The notes beneath the pieces were generated by a model that searched no databases, was not told the origin of the DNA, and saw only the letters and a list, made by a program, of their open reading frames with translations. This document shows positions 25,515 to 34,408 of a stretch of DNA of 64,000 bases, one piece after another (the stretch's first letter is position 1; every line of letters begins with the position of its first letter). Origin of the DNA: Caballeronia terrestris (GTDB lineage Bacteria > Pseudomonadota > Gammaproteobacteria > Burkholderiales > Burkholderiaceae); NCBI RefSeq assembly GCF_001544515.1, contig NZ_FCOL02000024.1:1-64000 (forward strand), written 5' to 3'. The position numbers and the translations under genes are program-made.

Positions 25515-26027
25515 ATGTTCCGTACCACCCGTTTCACCACCGCAGCCTGCGCGCTCCTTCTGATGAGCGCCGCGACGACCGCCGTAGAGGCGCGCGAACT
25601 GCAATCGACGGTGCAGCTCGGCGCCGGGATCCGCAACATGAGCCGCACGACGATTCCCGGCGATCGCGCGCGTCTCGCGTTCATCGCGGAAGGCGCGGGC
25701 AAGCTCACATTCGACGCGCGCTCCGAGCCGATCTACGTGAACTGCGACGGCGTCGATGTCGTCGATGCGAAGAACACCGTCGTCGACGGCACCGCCTTCT
25801 GCGAGTTCAAGACGCAAAACGCGGGTTCGCTCTTCGTGCGCTTCCAGAAAATCTTCGATGACAAGGGCGTCTGGCATCAGACCGGCACGTTCACGATCAC
25901 GGGCGGCACGGGCGAGATGTCGAAACTCGGCGGCGCGTTCGACGTGAAGGTCGAGGTGAGCCCGCCGCAGACGGGCGGCAAGCTCGTGTTCGGCGTCGCG
26001 GGCGCGGGCCGTCTCAGCGAGAAGTAA
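25515..26027 (+). CDS. Secreted protein of unknown function in the hydroxylase operon
   Basis: A 170-residue protein with a Sec signal peptide (MFRTTRFTTAACALLLMSAA; cleavage likely after AVEA at about residue 27). The mature part is rich in beta strands and glycine: AFIAEGAGKLTFDARSEPIY, GTFTITGGTGEMSKLGGAFD and a final GKLVFGVAGAGRLSEK. It has two cysteines about 20 residues apart (in VNCDG and AFCEF) that could form a disulfide. I do not recognise the family with confidence; the pattern recalls single-domain periplasmic beta-barrels of the allene-oxide-cyclase or lipocalin style. It starts 3 bases after the reductase stop with GAGGAG upstream, so it is an integral operon member and may bind the hydrophobic substrate in the periplasm. 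Confidence 0.8.
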   Translation: MFRTTRFTTAACALLLMSAATTAVEARELQSTVQLGAGIRNMSRTTIPGDRARLAFIAEGAGKLTFDARSEPIYVNCDGVDVVDAKNTVVDGTAFCEFKTQNAGSLFVRFQKIFDDKGVWHQTGTFTITGGTGEMSKLGGAFDVKVEVSPPQTGGKLVFGVAGAGRLSEK

Positions 26028-26060
26028 AAGTAAAGCCGGCAGATCCGGAGGAGACCGAGC

Positions 26061-26972
26061 ATGACACTGGACATCAAAATCGCAGCCGCCACGTTCGGCG
26101 CGCTGCTGCTGTGGGAAATCGTCGCGGGCGAGTATCGCAAGCCGCGCGTGTGGACCGCGAACGAGCTCGGCGTGAGCGCGGGCGCGGCGATCAACCTGTT
26201 CACCGTGCGCGCGCTGCAACTGCTGCTGATCGCCACCGTGCTGCCGCGCCTCGTGCCGCAATGGCAGGGTGCGCTCGCTCATACCTCGGCATGGCTCGTC
26301 TTCCCGATCGCGATGCTGATGGACGACTACGGCAACTACTGGCTGCATCGCGGCGGCCACACAGTGCCGTGGATGTGGCGCCTGCACAAGCCGCATCACA
26401 CGCCGACACGCCTGAACGTGCTCGCAACGATGCGCAACAACTGGATGTTCAACGCGCTCCTGCCGAACACCTGGATCGCGGGGACGCTGCTCTTTCTCGG
26501 CGCGACGCACGCCGCGCTCGCGATGCTCGTGCTGAAGATCGTCGTGGTGTATCTGCAGCACACGGCGGTGCGCTGGGATCTGGCGATTCGTCGTGTCGCG
26601 ATCGGCCGCGCGGTGCTCGACGTGTTCGAGAAAATCTTCGTGCTGCAGGACTATCACCACGTGCATCACGGCATCGGGCGCTATGGCAATACGTCGGCGA
26701 ACTACGCGAACGTGTTCGTCGTGTGGGATCACCTGCACGGGACGTCGGTTGGATCGCCGCATCGCGTGCAGGATGCGTTCGGGCTGCCCGTCGGTGTGCG
26801 CTCGGAGCCGTGGTACGAACAGCTCTGGTGGCCGCTTTTTCGCTCGAAGCCTGCGATGAATGCGGTCCGCAAATCTACCCCGCAACGCGAATACAGCGCC
26901 GACGAAGTGGCCGAGGCGCGCGCGGTCATCTATCTCGCCGACGGGCGCGCGGTCGTCGTTGGTCGGGCCTGA
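26061..26972 (+). CDS. Sterol desaturase / fatty acid hydroxylase family membrane di-iron oxygenase
   Basis: A 303-residue integral membrane protein with several hydrophobic segments. The histidine motifs of the superfamily are complete: H96-x3-H100 in NYWLHRGGH, H109-x2-H112-H113 in LHKPHHTP, Q166-H167 in YLQHTAV, H199-H200-x-H202-H203 in YHHVHHG, and WDHLHGT (H224, H226). These eight or more histidines bind a di-iron centre that inserts oxygen into unactivated C-H bonds of lipids. GGAGGAG lies just before ATG at 26061. Together with the reductase two genes upstream it would form a two-component hydroxylase. Substrate class is inferred to be hydrophobic. Confidence 0.9.
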   Translation: MTLDIKIAAATFGALLLWEIVAGEYRKPRVWTANELGVSAGAAINLFTVRALQLLLIATVLPRLVPQWQGALAHTSAWLVFPIAMLMDDYGNYWLHRGGHTVPWMWRLHKPHHTPTRLNVLATMRNNWMFNALLPNTWIAGTLLFLGATHAALAMLVLKIVVVYLQHTAVRWDLAIRRVAIGRAVLDVFEKIFVLQDYHHVHHGIGRYGNTSANYANVFVVWDHLHGTSVGSPHRVQDAFGLPVGVRSEPWYEQLWWPLFRSKPAMNAVRKSTPQREYSADEVAEARAVIYLADGRAVVVGRA

Positions 26973-27030
26973 ATAAATCTTTTCATACCTATAACGAGCG
27001 GCGCGCGATGCGCCGCGATGGAGATGTGTC

Positions 27031-28665
27031 ATGCGTGGACTGATGCAGGATCGTCCGCTGTTGCTGTCGTCGATTGCGGAGTTCGCCGAGCGCTCGCACG
27101 GCGACGTGGAAATCGTGAGCCGTCGCGTGGAAGGCGACGTGCATCGCCATACCTATCGCGAGGCGTTCGCCCGCAGCCGCCGCCTGGCCAACGCGCTCGA
27201 TGCGTTGGCGCTAAAGCCCGGCGAAACCGTCGTCTCGCTCGCGTGGAACGGCTACCGGCACTTCGAGTTGTACTTCGGCGTCTCGGGGTCGGCGCGCGTG
27301 CTGCATACGGTCAACCCGCGTCTCACGATCGAGCAGGTGCAGTGGATCCTGAACCACGCGCAGGATCGCGCGCTCTTCTTCGACCTTACCTTCCTGCCGA
27401 TCGTGCAGAAGCTGCATCAGGCGTGTCCCGCGATCGGCGTGTATGTCGCGCTGTGCAGCGAAGCCGATCTGCCGCAGGAAAGCGGCATCCCGAACCTGCT
27501 GAGCTACGAGGCGCTGATCGGCGCGCAGAGCGACCGCTACGACTGGCCGCAGTTCGACGAACACGCGGCGTCGTCGCTTTGCTACACGAGCGGCACGACG
27601 GGCAAGCCCAAAGGCGTGCTCTACAGCCATCGGTCGTCGGTGCTGCACGCGTATGCCGTATCGCTGCCGGATTCGCTGAATCTCTCTGCGCGCGACACGA
27701 TCCTGCCCGTGGTGCCGATGTTCCATGTGAACGCGTGGGGACTCGCCTATGCCGCGCCAGCGATGGGCAGCAAGCTGGTGCTGCCGGGGCAGTCGCTCGA
27801 CGGCGCGTCGCTCTGCAAGCTGATCGAGGACGAAGGCGTGACGCTTGCCGCCGGCGTGCCGACCGTGTGGCAGGGCCTGCTCGATCACGCCGATGCCGAG
27901 CGCATCCGCTTTCGCACGTTCAGGCGCACGGTGATCGGCGGGGCGTCGTGCTCGCGCGGGATGTATGACGGGTTCACCGGGCGTCACGGCATCGACGTGT
28001 TGCACGCGTGGGGCATGACGGAGACCTCACCGCTCGGTACGGCGTCCGCGCCACGCCGCTCGCCCGCCGACATGACGCCGGACGAGCGCGCGTCGGTGGC
28101 GCTGTCGCAGGGACGCGCGCCGTTCGGCGTGGAACTGCGCATCGTCGATGAAAGCGGTGCCGGGTTGCCGCGCGACGGCGTCGCGGCGGGCGAGCTGCAG
28201 ATTCGCGGCGCGTGGGTGCTGAGCGCGTACTTCGGTGCGGACCAGGCCGAAGCACTCACCACCGACGGCTGGTTCGCGACGGGCGACATCGCGACCATCG
28301 ACGGCGACGGCTTCATGCGCATCACCGATCGCGCGAAGGACGTCATCAAGTCGGGCGGCGAGTGGATCAGCTCGGCGGAGCTGGAGAACATCGCGCTGTC
28401 GCATCCGGGCGTGCTGCGCGCGGCGTGCATCGGCGTCAAGCATCCACGCTGGGACGAGCGCCCGATCGTCCTCGTGATGAAGCGGCCCTGCGCGAGCGTA
28501 ACGCGCGAGGCGTTGCTCTCGTTGTACGCGGATCGCGTGGCGAAGTGGCAGATCCCGGACGACATCGTCTTCGTCGACGACCTCCCGCTCGGCGCGACCG
28601 GCAAGCTGCTCAAGCACACGCTGCGCGAAACGTGGCGTGACCATCTGCTTGCAGTTACGGATTGA
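27031..28665 (+). CDS. AlkK-like medium/long-chain acyl-CoA synthetase
   Basis: A 544-residue AMP-forming ligase. The P-loop YTSGTTGKPKGVLYSH is at about 185-200, VPMFHVNAWG follows, then GWFATGDIATIDGDGFMRITDRAKDVIKSGGEWIS with the hinge Asp, and the C-terminal Lys motif PLGATGKLLKHTLRE. From memory the overall pattern (HTVNPRLTIEQVQWILNHA, YSHRSSVLHAYAVSLPDSLN, GRAPFGVELRIVDE) closely resembles AlkK of the Pseudomonas alkane plasmid and related medium-chain enzymes. It activates a carboxylic acid to its CoA thioester. ATG at 27031 follows GGAGATGTGTC. The next gene overlaps in function: an aldehyde dehydrogenase that would supply its substrate. Confidence 0.94.
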   Translation: MRGLMQDRPLLLSSIAEFAERSHGDVEIVSRRVEGDVHRHTYREAFARSRRLANALDALALKPGETVVSLAWNGYRHFELYFGVSGSARVLHTVNPRLTIEQVQWILNHAQDRALFFDLTFLPIVQKLHQACPAIGVYVALCSEADLPQESGIPNLLSYEALIGAQSDRYDWPQFDEHAASSLCYTSGTTGKPKGVLYSHRSSVLHAYAVSLPDSLNLSARDTILPVVPMFHVNAWGLAYAAPAMGSKLVLPGQSLDGASLCKLIEDEGVTLAAGVPTVWQGLLDHADAERIRFRTFRRTVIGGASCSRGMYDGFTGRHGIDVLHAWGMTETSPLGTASAPRRSPADMTPDERASVALSQGRAPFGVELRIVDESGAGLPRDGVAAGELQIRGAWVLSAYFGADQAEALTTDGWFATGDIATIDGDGFMRITDRAKDVIKSGGEWISSAELENIALSHPGVLRAACIGVKHPRWDERPIVLVMKRPCASVTREALLSLYADRVAKWQIPDDIVFVDDLPLGATGKLLKHTLRETWRDHLLAVTD

Positions 28666-28676
28666 GGACAAGCCAC

Positions 28677-30131
28677 ATGAACATGCGTCTGGACATACCT
28701 CCCGAGAGCGAAACGACCGACACCCTGCGCGAGCGTTTCGACGTTCAGCGCGCCGCGTGCCTCGCGTCGCCGCCGCCGGATCTCGCGCTGCGCCTCGACC
28801 GGCTCGCGCGCCTCGAACGCATGACCGAGCGCGAGGCGCCACGGCTCATCGAGGCGATCCGCGAAGACTTCGGCCATCGCTCGACGCACGAGACGCGGCT
28901 CATCGACTTCGAGATGATCCTGTCCGCGATCCGTCATGCGCGCAAACATCTGCGCGGCTGGATGAAGACGCGCCGCGCGCCGACCTCGCTGTCGTTCCGG
29001 CCGGGGTGCAACGTGCTGATGCGCCAGCCGCTCGGTGTCGTCGGCGTGATCGCGCCGTGGAACTATCCGTATCAGTTGTCGATGGGGCCGGTCGTGCCCG
29101 CGCTCGCGGCGGGCAATCGCGTGATGGTGAAGCTTTCGGAGTTCACGCCGCGTTTCGCGCAAGCGATGCGCGAAGCCGCGCCGCGCTATTTCCAGGCCGA
29201 TGAGTTCGCGATCGTCACGGGCGGCGTCGAGGCGGCGGAGGCGTTTTCGCAACTTCCATTCGATCACCTCGTGTTCACCGGATCGACGGCGGTCGGGCGG
29301 CGCGTCGCGCTCGCGGCTGCGGCGAATCTCACGCCGGTCACGCTGGAGCTCGGCGGCAAGTCGCCGGCGATCATCGATCCGAGCGCCGATCTCGATGCCG
29401 CCGCCGCGAGCCTCGTTTACGGCAAGTTGCTCAACGCGGGGCAGACGTGCATCGCGCCGGACTACGCGCTCGTGCCGGCTGGGTTGCGCGATGCGTTCGC
29501 GAAGGCACTGATCGCGGCGGCGCAGCGTCTCTTTCCGGCGGCGGCGAGCAATCCCGACTACACGTCGATCATCAACGAGCGGCAGTATCGGCGGCTGACC
29601 GGCCTGATTGGCGATGCACGCAAGCAAGGCGCACTCTGCGTGCCGCTCGGCGAGGCGGGCAAGGACGCCAAAGCGCCGCTCGGCGGCTGGCGTCTCCCGC
29701 CGACGCTGATGCTCGACGTCAAACCTGACATGGCCGTGATGCGGGAGGAAATCTTCGGACCGATCCTGCCGGTGCTGACCTATGGCGGCGATGTCGGCGA
29801 AGCGATCACGTTCGTCGCGGCGCGCGACCGGCCGCTCGCGCTCTATTGGTACGGGCGCGATACAGCAAACCGCGATCGCGTGCTTAGCGAGACGGTGTCC
29901 GGCGGCGTGACCGTCAACGATTGTCTCTGGCACTTCGGGCAGGAATCGCAGCCGTTCGGCGGCGTGGGCGCGAGCGGCATCGGTGCTTACCACGGCGAAT
30001 GGGGGTTTCGCGCGTTGTCGAAGGAAAAGCCTGTGTTCCTTCAATCGCGCATCAACGGCATGCGCTTCATGTATCCGCCGTACGGCGCGCGCTTCGAGCA
30101 AATGCTGAAGCTTCTGCGCGTGATCGGCTAG
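28677..30131 (+). CDS. Aldehyde dehydrogenase (coniferyl aldehyde dehydrogenase-like)
   Basis: A 484-residue NAD(P)-dependent aldehyde dehydrogenase of the fatty/coniferyl aldehyde subgroup. Catalytic features are the oxyanion Asn in APWNYPYQL, FTGSTAVGRRV for cofactor binding, the general base Glu in TLELGGKSP, the nucleophile Cys in NAGQTCIAPDY, and EEIFGPILPV. The C-terminal hydrophobic tail (FEQMLKLLRVIG) resembles the membrane-associated end of fatty aldehyde dehydrogenases. It would oxidise the aldehyde formed from the hydroxylated substrate. ATG at 28677 is preferred, with GAGGACAAGCCAC upstream; TTG at 28662 would begin at the previous gene's stop. It follows the acyl-CoA synthetase after 11 bases. 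Confidence 0.93.
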   Translation: MNMRLDIPPESETTDTLRERFDVQRAACLASPPPDLALRLDRLARLERMTEREAPRLIEAIREDFGHRSTHETRLIDFEMILSAIRHARKHLRGWMKTRRAPTSLSFRPGCNVLMRQPLGVVGVIAPWNYPYQLSMGPVVPALAAGNRVMVKLSEFTPRFAQAMREAAPRYFQADEFAIVTGGVEAAEAFSQLPFDHLVFTGSTAVGRRVALAAAANLTPVTLELGGKSPAIIDPSADLDAAAASLVYGKLLNAGQTCIAPDYALVPAGLRDAFAKALIAAAQRLFPAAASNPDYTSIINERQYRRLTGLIGDARKQGALCVPLGEAGKDAKAPLGGWRLPPTLMLDVKPDMAVMREEIFGPILPVLTYGGDVGEAITFVAARDRPLALYWYGRDTANRDRVLSETVSGGVTVNDCLWHFGQESQPFGGVGASGIGAYHGEWGFRALSKEKPVFLQSRINGMRFMYPPYGARFEQMLKLLRVIG

Positions 30132-30232
30132 TCATTCGGTTGCACCCGCGAGCACGTTCATGGCGAATTCATCGCCAGGGAAGCGCTCGCACAAAAAACA
30201 CACACGAGACAAAGAATCAGGAGGAGATCACT

Positions 30233-31333
30233 ATGAAACGAGCCTGTCTGCTGGGCGCGGCGCTTGCGCTCGACTTGAGCACGGCCTACGCGCAATCAAC
30301 CGTGACGCTCTACGGCCTCATCGATGAAAACGTGCGTTATGTGACGAACGCCAATGCTAAGGGTGACGACAAGGTCGGCCTCGGCAACGGCGGGTTGTCG
30401 GAGAGCATGTTCGGCCTGAAGGGCACCGAAGACCTGGGCGGTGGCCTGAAAGCCGTCTTTCAGGTGGAGAACCGCTTCTTCCCGAACAGCGGCATCACCG
30501 ATCCGGCCTATCCGTTCTTCAATACAGCGTTCGTCGGCTTGCAGTCGGCGAACGCCGGGCGGCTTACGCTCGGGCGCCAGTTCAACCCGCTCGCCGACGC
30601 GATGGTGCGCAACTACAGCTCGAACGCGTGGCTGCCGACCGTCTACGTCTTTAAGCCCGAAGCGACGATGGCCGAAGGCGTCTGGAGCAGCAACATGGCG
30701 AAATACGTCGCGCGCTACGGCTTCGTGCAGATGGAGCTGTCGTACTCGTTCGGCAACGTGGCGGGCGAGTTCAATCAGGGGCGGCAGATCGGCGCGATGC
30801 TCGAATACTCGTCAGGCGGGCCGTTTCGCGCGGCGGCCGGCTGGGTCGATGCCACCGACGCCGCCAACGGCGCGCATTCGAAGGCGTGGACGCTCGGCGC
30901 ATCGTATCTGTGGGGCAACACGCGCTTCAATGCGGGCTACGTGGAGAACCGGCTGGACGCGGGATTCTCGTCGTATCCGAACGGCCCGTTCACGCCGGCC
31001 GCACTCGCTGCGCTCAAGTACACGGATTTTTCGAAGCGGCGGATGTATTTCGGCGGTGTGACGCAGCAGATCGGCGACCTGACGCACGTTTCGGGCAACG
31101 TGTGGCGCACGCTGCAGGACGGGCAGACCCCGTCGAAGGACGGCGCGGCGACGCAGTACCAGATGGTCGTCGACTACGGGCTGTCGAAGCGCACGAGCGT
31201 GTATGCCGAAGTCGATTACGCGGATTATCGCGGCGGGTTAATCGGCGCGCAGTTGCAGGGCATCAACGCGCCGAGTTCGGCGGGGACGGGCAACCAGCTC
31301 GGCGCGATGCTCGGGATGCGGCACGTGTTCTGA
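30233..31333 (+). CDS. Outer membrane porin (Burkholderia OmpC-like)
   Basis: A 366-residue porin. Signal peptide MKRACLLGAALALDLSTAYA is followed by the mature start QSTVTLYGLIDENV, typical of 16-strand Gram-negative porins of this order. It ends GAMLGMRHVF, with the terminal aromatic residue needed for BAM recognition. Internal features are SMFGLKGTEDLGGGLKAVFQVE and TLGRQFNPLADAM. GGAGGAGATCACT precedes ATG at 30233. It closes the oxidative operon and probably admits its substrate or an ionised derivative, although a 101-base gap leaves room for its own promoter. Confidence 0.94.
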   Translation: MKRACLLGAALALDLSTAYAQSTVTLYGLIDENVRYVTNANAKGDDKVGLGNGGLSESMFGLKGTEDLGGGLKAVFQVENRFFPNSGITDPAYPFFNTAFVGLQSANAGRLTLGRQFNPLADAMVRNYSSNAWLPTVYVFKPEATMAEGVWSSNMAKYVARYGFVQMELSYSFGNVAGEFNQGRQIGAMLEYSSGGPFRAAAGWVDATDAANGAHSKAWTLGASYLWGNTRFNAGYVENRLDAGFSSYPNGPFTPAALAALKYTDFSKRRMYFGGVTQQIGDLTHVSGNVWRTLQDGQTPSKDGAATQYQMVVDYGLSKRTSVYAEVDYADYRGGLIGAQLQGINAPSSAGTGNQLGAMLGMRHVF

Positions 31334-31406
31334 GCCTATCCCATCCGGCCGGATGCTCGCGCAGGGAATTTCGCTTAGACTGGATTTTTACCTCGCGGAG
31401 CATCGA

Positions 31407-31886
31407 ATGGACTCTCTCTACGCCTTCACGGCAGACACGCTCGACGGCCAGACCGTCGCGCTCGACAAGTACCGCGGCAAGGTCCTCCTGATCGTCAACA
31501 CGGCGAGCGAATGCGGGTTCACGCCGCAGTACAAGGGCTTGCAGGATCTGTACGCGCGCTATGCGGCGCGCGGCCTGGAAGTGCTCGGCTTTCCCTGCAA
31601 CCAGTTCGGCAAGCAGGAACCCGGCGACGCCGCGCAGATCGGCAGCTTCTGCGAGAAAAACTACGGCGTCACGTTCCCGATGTTCGCGAAGATCGACGTG
31701 AACGGTGCGAACGCGCATCCGCTCTATAAGTATCTGACGGAGAAGGAGCCGGGCGTGCTCGGCATCGAGGCGATCAAGTGGAACTTCACGAAGTTTCTCG
31801 TCGATCGCGAGGGCAACATCGTCAAGCGTTTCGCTCCGATCACGAAGCCGGAATCGATCACCGACGAAGTCGAGAAGCTGCTGTAG
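31407..31886 (+). CDS. Glutathione peroxidase (BtuE-like, cysteine type)
   Basis: A 159-residue thioredoxin-fold peroxidase. The active-site Cys36 in NTASECGFTPQY takes the place of selenocysteine. Gln70 and the Trp/Asn in IKWNFTKFLVD complete the catalytic set, and Cys64 or Cys82 may act as resolving cysteine. It reduces hydrogen and lipid peroxides using thioredoxin or glutathione. No signal peptide, so it is cytoplasmic. CGGAG lies 6 bases before ATG at 31407. It follows the porin gene by 73 bases and converges on cls. Protecting lipids from peroxides near a monooxygenase operon is a plausible but unproven link. Confidence 0.95.
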   Translation: MDSLYAFTADTLDGQTVALDKYRGKVLLIVNTASECGFTPQYKGLQDLYARYAARGLEVLGFPCNQFGKQEPGDAAQIGSFCEKNYGVTFPMFAKIDVNGANAHPLYKYLTEKEPGVLGIEAIKWNFTKFLVDREGNIVKRFAPITKPESITDEVEKLL

Positions 31887-31901
31887 GTGCTGTAGCCGCG
31901 C

Positions 31902-33383
31902 TCAAAGAATCGGCGAGAAGAGCCGCGCTACGTGCATCGCGATGCGCCGCCACGCGGGCGCAAGGCGGTAATCGTCCTGATCGATCTCGTATGACTCCGC
32001 GAAGTCGTCGAGCAGCATCGTTTCGACTTCGGCGGCGAAGCGCCGGTCCACGGTCAGCACCATGATCTCGAAGTTCAGGCGAAACGAGCGGTTGTCGAGA
32101 TTCGCGCTGCCGATCGCGGCGGCGATGTCGTCGACGAGCACGACCTTCTGGTGCAGGAATCCCGGCCGGTAGCGGAAGATGCGCACGCCCGCCATGACGG
32201 CGTCGTAGGCATAGAGCTTCGACGCCGCGAACACCACGCGATGGTCACGCCGGCTCGGGATCAGGATGCGCACGTCCACGCCGCGCATCACCGCGAGGCG
32301 CAGCGCCGAGAACACGGCTTCGTCGGGGATCAGGTAGGGCGTCGTGATCCAGATCCGCTTGTGCGCCGCGTTGATCGCTTCGACGAAGAAGAGCGAGCAG
32401 GTTTCCTGTTTGTCGGCGGGGCCGCTCGAAAGCACGAGGCAGTGCATGTCGTCGGGGCAGCGCGTGGTCGGCCCGACTTCCGGCAGGCGCTGCGTCGCCC
32501 AGTACCAGTCCTCGATGAAGACGAACTGGATGCTCGCCACTGCCGGGCCGCGCACTTCGATATGCGTATCGCGCCACGGCGAGAGCCGCGGGTTGCCGCC
32601 TAGATATTCGACGCCCACGTTGTGCCCGCCGACGAAAGCGCGCTCGCCGTCCACCACGACGATCTTCCGGTGATTGCGGAAGTTGATCTGGAAGCGATTG
32701 ACGAACACGCGTTTGGTCGCGAACTTGTGCACTTCCACGCCTGCGTTGCGCAGCGCGCCCACGTAGTGATGCGGCAGGTCGAAGCTGCCGATGCTGTCGT
32801 AGAGGAAGTAGACGCGCACGCCCGCCTGCGCCTTCGCGATCAGCGTCTCCTTCAGCAACTGGCCGAGCGCATCCGCGCGCACGATGAAAAACTGCACGAT
32901 CACGTAGTGCTCGGCAGCTTCGATCGCGCTGAGGATCGCGGAAAAAGTGGCGTCGCCGTTGATCAGTACGCGCACGGCGTTGCCGCGCAGAAACGGCATG
33001 CCGGAGAGACGCGTGAGCGTGCGGATCGCCGGATGGCCGAGGTATTCGGCGGGTCCCGGCGCCGCGACGCCGCGCACGCTCGACACGTTCTGCAGCGCGC
33101 CGGCGTCGGTGGCATCGCCCGATTCCCACTCGGCGGGATGCGAGCGGCTGCGCAGGATTTCGTTTTCGAGACGGCGTTCGTCGATATAGCCGGCGAACTT
33201 GCTGCGGCCGAGGAAGAGATACGGGATCAGCGTGAAATACGGCATCGCCACGAGCGACACGGCCCACGCGACCGCGCCCTGCGACGTGCGCGTGTTGAGC
33301 ACGGCATGACACGCGGCGATCGTGCCGAGCACGTGTGCCGCCATGACGAAGGTGCCGATGTGAAGCCAGTCTGCGAATTGCAT
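31902..33383 (-). CDS. cls: Cardiolipin synthase (phospholipase D family)
   Basis: A 493-residue membrane enzyme. Two N-terminal transmembrane segments (about residues 8-28 and 38-58) are followed by two HKD motifs: His238-x-Lys240-x4-Asp245 in NHRKIVVVDGERAFVGGHN, and His411-x-Lys413-x4-Asp418 in LHQKVVLVDDIAAAIGSANLD. It joins two phosphatidylglycerols into cardiolipin at the inner membrane. ATG at 33383 (MQFADWLHIG) fits the family; the longer frame adds 16 basic residues. Convergent with the peroxidase gene. A hairpin at 33418-33441 separates it from the upstream dap operon. Confidence 0.94.
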   Translation of the reverse strand: MQFADWLHIGTFVMAAHVLGTIAACHAVLNTRTSQGAVAWAVSLVAMPYFTLIPYLFLGRSKFAGYIDERRLENEILRSRSHPAEWESGDATDAGALQNVSSVRGVAAPGPAEYLGHPAIRTLTRLSGMPFLRGNAVRVLINGDATFSAILSAIEAAEHYVIVQFFIVRADALGQLLKETLIAKAQAGVRVYFLYDSIGSFDLPHHYVGALRNAGVEVHKFATKRVFVNRFQINFRNHRKIVVVDGERAFVGGHNVGVEYLGGNPRLSPWRDTHIEVRGPAVASIQFVFIEDWYWATQRLPEVGPTTRCPDDMHCLVLSSGPADKQETCSLFFVEAINAAHKRIWITTPYLIPDEAVFSALRLAVMRGVDVRILIPSRRDHRVVFAASKLYAYDAVMAGVRIFRYRPGFLHQKVVLVDDIAAAIGSANLDNRSFRLNFEIMVLTVDRRFAAEVETMLLDDFAESYEIDQDDYRLAPAWRRIAMHVARLFSPIL

Positions 33384-33417
33384 GGATGCGCGCGGCCGAG
33401 CGTGGCGATCGGGGACT

Positions 33418-33441
33418 GGCCGGTGCTTCAAAGCACCGGCC
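33418..33441. terminator. Hairpin between prmB and cls
   Basis: GGCCGGTGCT pairs perfectly with AGCACCGGCC around TTCAA-type loop sequence. There is no clear U tract on either strand, so this is either a weak terminator for the dap operon or an mRNA-stabilising structure. Confidence 0.5.
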
Positions 33442-33504
33442 GACGTTGCGTCATCTTACAGAAGGTAGGGCGCTTGCGGCCCGTCATTGCGCGCGCTCAA
33501 GCGC

Positions 33505-34389
33505 TCAGCCGGGCAGGTCGCCGGCCTGGATGAGAAAGACGTTGTCGTCGCCGGCGGAGGTCGAGAGCCACACGAGGTCGAGCCCGCCCAGCGACGCTTC
33601 CACGTTTTCCCGCTCGTTGCCGATCTCGACCACGAGCACGCCGTCTTCGGTCAGCCACTTGCTTGCCTCGGCGACGATCCGCCGCACCACGTCCATACCG
33701 TCCGCGCCGCCCGCAAGCGCCAGTTCCGGCTCGTGACGGTACTCGGCGGGCAGGTTGCTCATCGCGATGGCGTTCACGTACGGCGGATTGGTAATGATCA
33801 CCTCATAGCGCACGCCCGGCAGCGGCGCGAAGAGATCGCCTTCGTAGAGCGCGATGCGGTCGTCGAGGCCATAGTCGTCCACGTTGCGATGCGCGACTTC
33901 GAGCGCAGCGGGCGAAATGTCGACCGCGTCGATGTCGGCGTTTTCGAACGCTTGCGCGGCGAGGATCGCGAGACACCCGGAGCCGGTGCAGAGTTCCAGC
34001 ACGCGCGCGACCTGATCGGGATCGGCGACGTACGGTTGCAAGCCGTCCTGGAGCAATTCGCCGATAAAAGAGCGCGGCACGATCACGCGTTCGTCGACGT
34101 AGAAGCGATGCCCGTGCATCCACGCCTCGTGCGTGATATACGCCGCCGGCACGCGATCCTTCGCGCGGCGCTCGATCACTTTCATGACGGCGTCGATCTC
34201 GGTGTCGAGCAGGCGCGCGTCGAGGAACGGTTCGAGCGTGTCGAGCGGCAGGTGCAACGTGTGAAGAATCAGGTACGCGGCTTCGTCGTACGCATTCGAC
34301 GAGCCGTGGCCGAACGACAATCCGGCTTCGGTGAACCGGGACACGCCGAAGCGCAGCAGGTCACGCACGGTGGTGAAGGGCAGCGCCAT
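33505..34389 (-). CDS. prmB: Ribosomal protein L3 N5-glutamine methyltransferase
   Basis: A 294-residue SAM-dependent methyltransferase. SAM loop LELCTGSGCLAI is at 131-142 and the NPPY motif that binds the target glutamine amide is at 201-204. The N-terminal helical part (TVRDLLRFGVSRFTEAGL... SNAYDEAAYLILHTLHLPLD) is of PrmB rather than PrmC type. It methylates Gln in ribosomal protein L3. ATG at 34389 follows CAAGGAGCCTGACG. It lies 19 bases after dapE on the same strand and is the last gene of the dap operon. Confidence 0.93.
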   Translation of the reverse strand: MALPFTTVRDLLRFGVSRFTEAGLSFGHGSSNAYDEAAYLILHTLHLPLDTLEPFLDARLLDTEIDAVMKVIERRAKDRVPAAYITHEAWMHGHRFYVDERVIVPRSFIGELLQDGLQPYVADPDQVARVLELCTGSGCLAILAAQAFENADIDAVDISPAALEVAHRNVDDYGLDDRIALYEGDLFAPLPGVRYEVIITNPPYVNAIAMSNLPAEYRHEPELALAGGADGMDVVRRIVAEASKWLTEDGVLVVEIGNERENVEASLGGLDLVWLSTSAGDDNVFLIQAGDLPG

Positions 34390-34408
34390 CGTCAGGCTCC
34401 TTGTGTTT

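Noticed and set aside
31342..31355. Palindrome CATCCGGCCGGATG after the porin as a terminator
   Set aside because: It has no loop and no T tract, so it cannot form a normal terminator hairpin; possibly a protein site.
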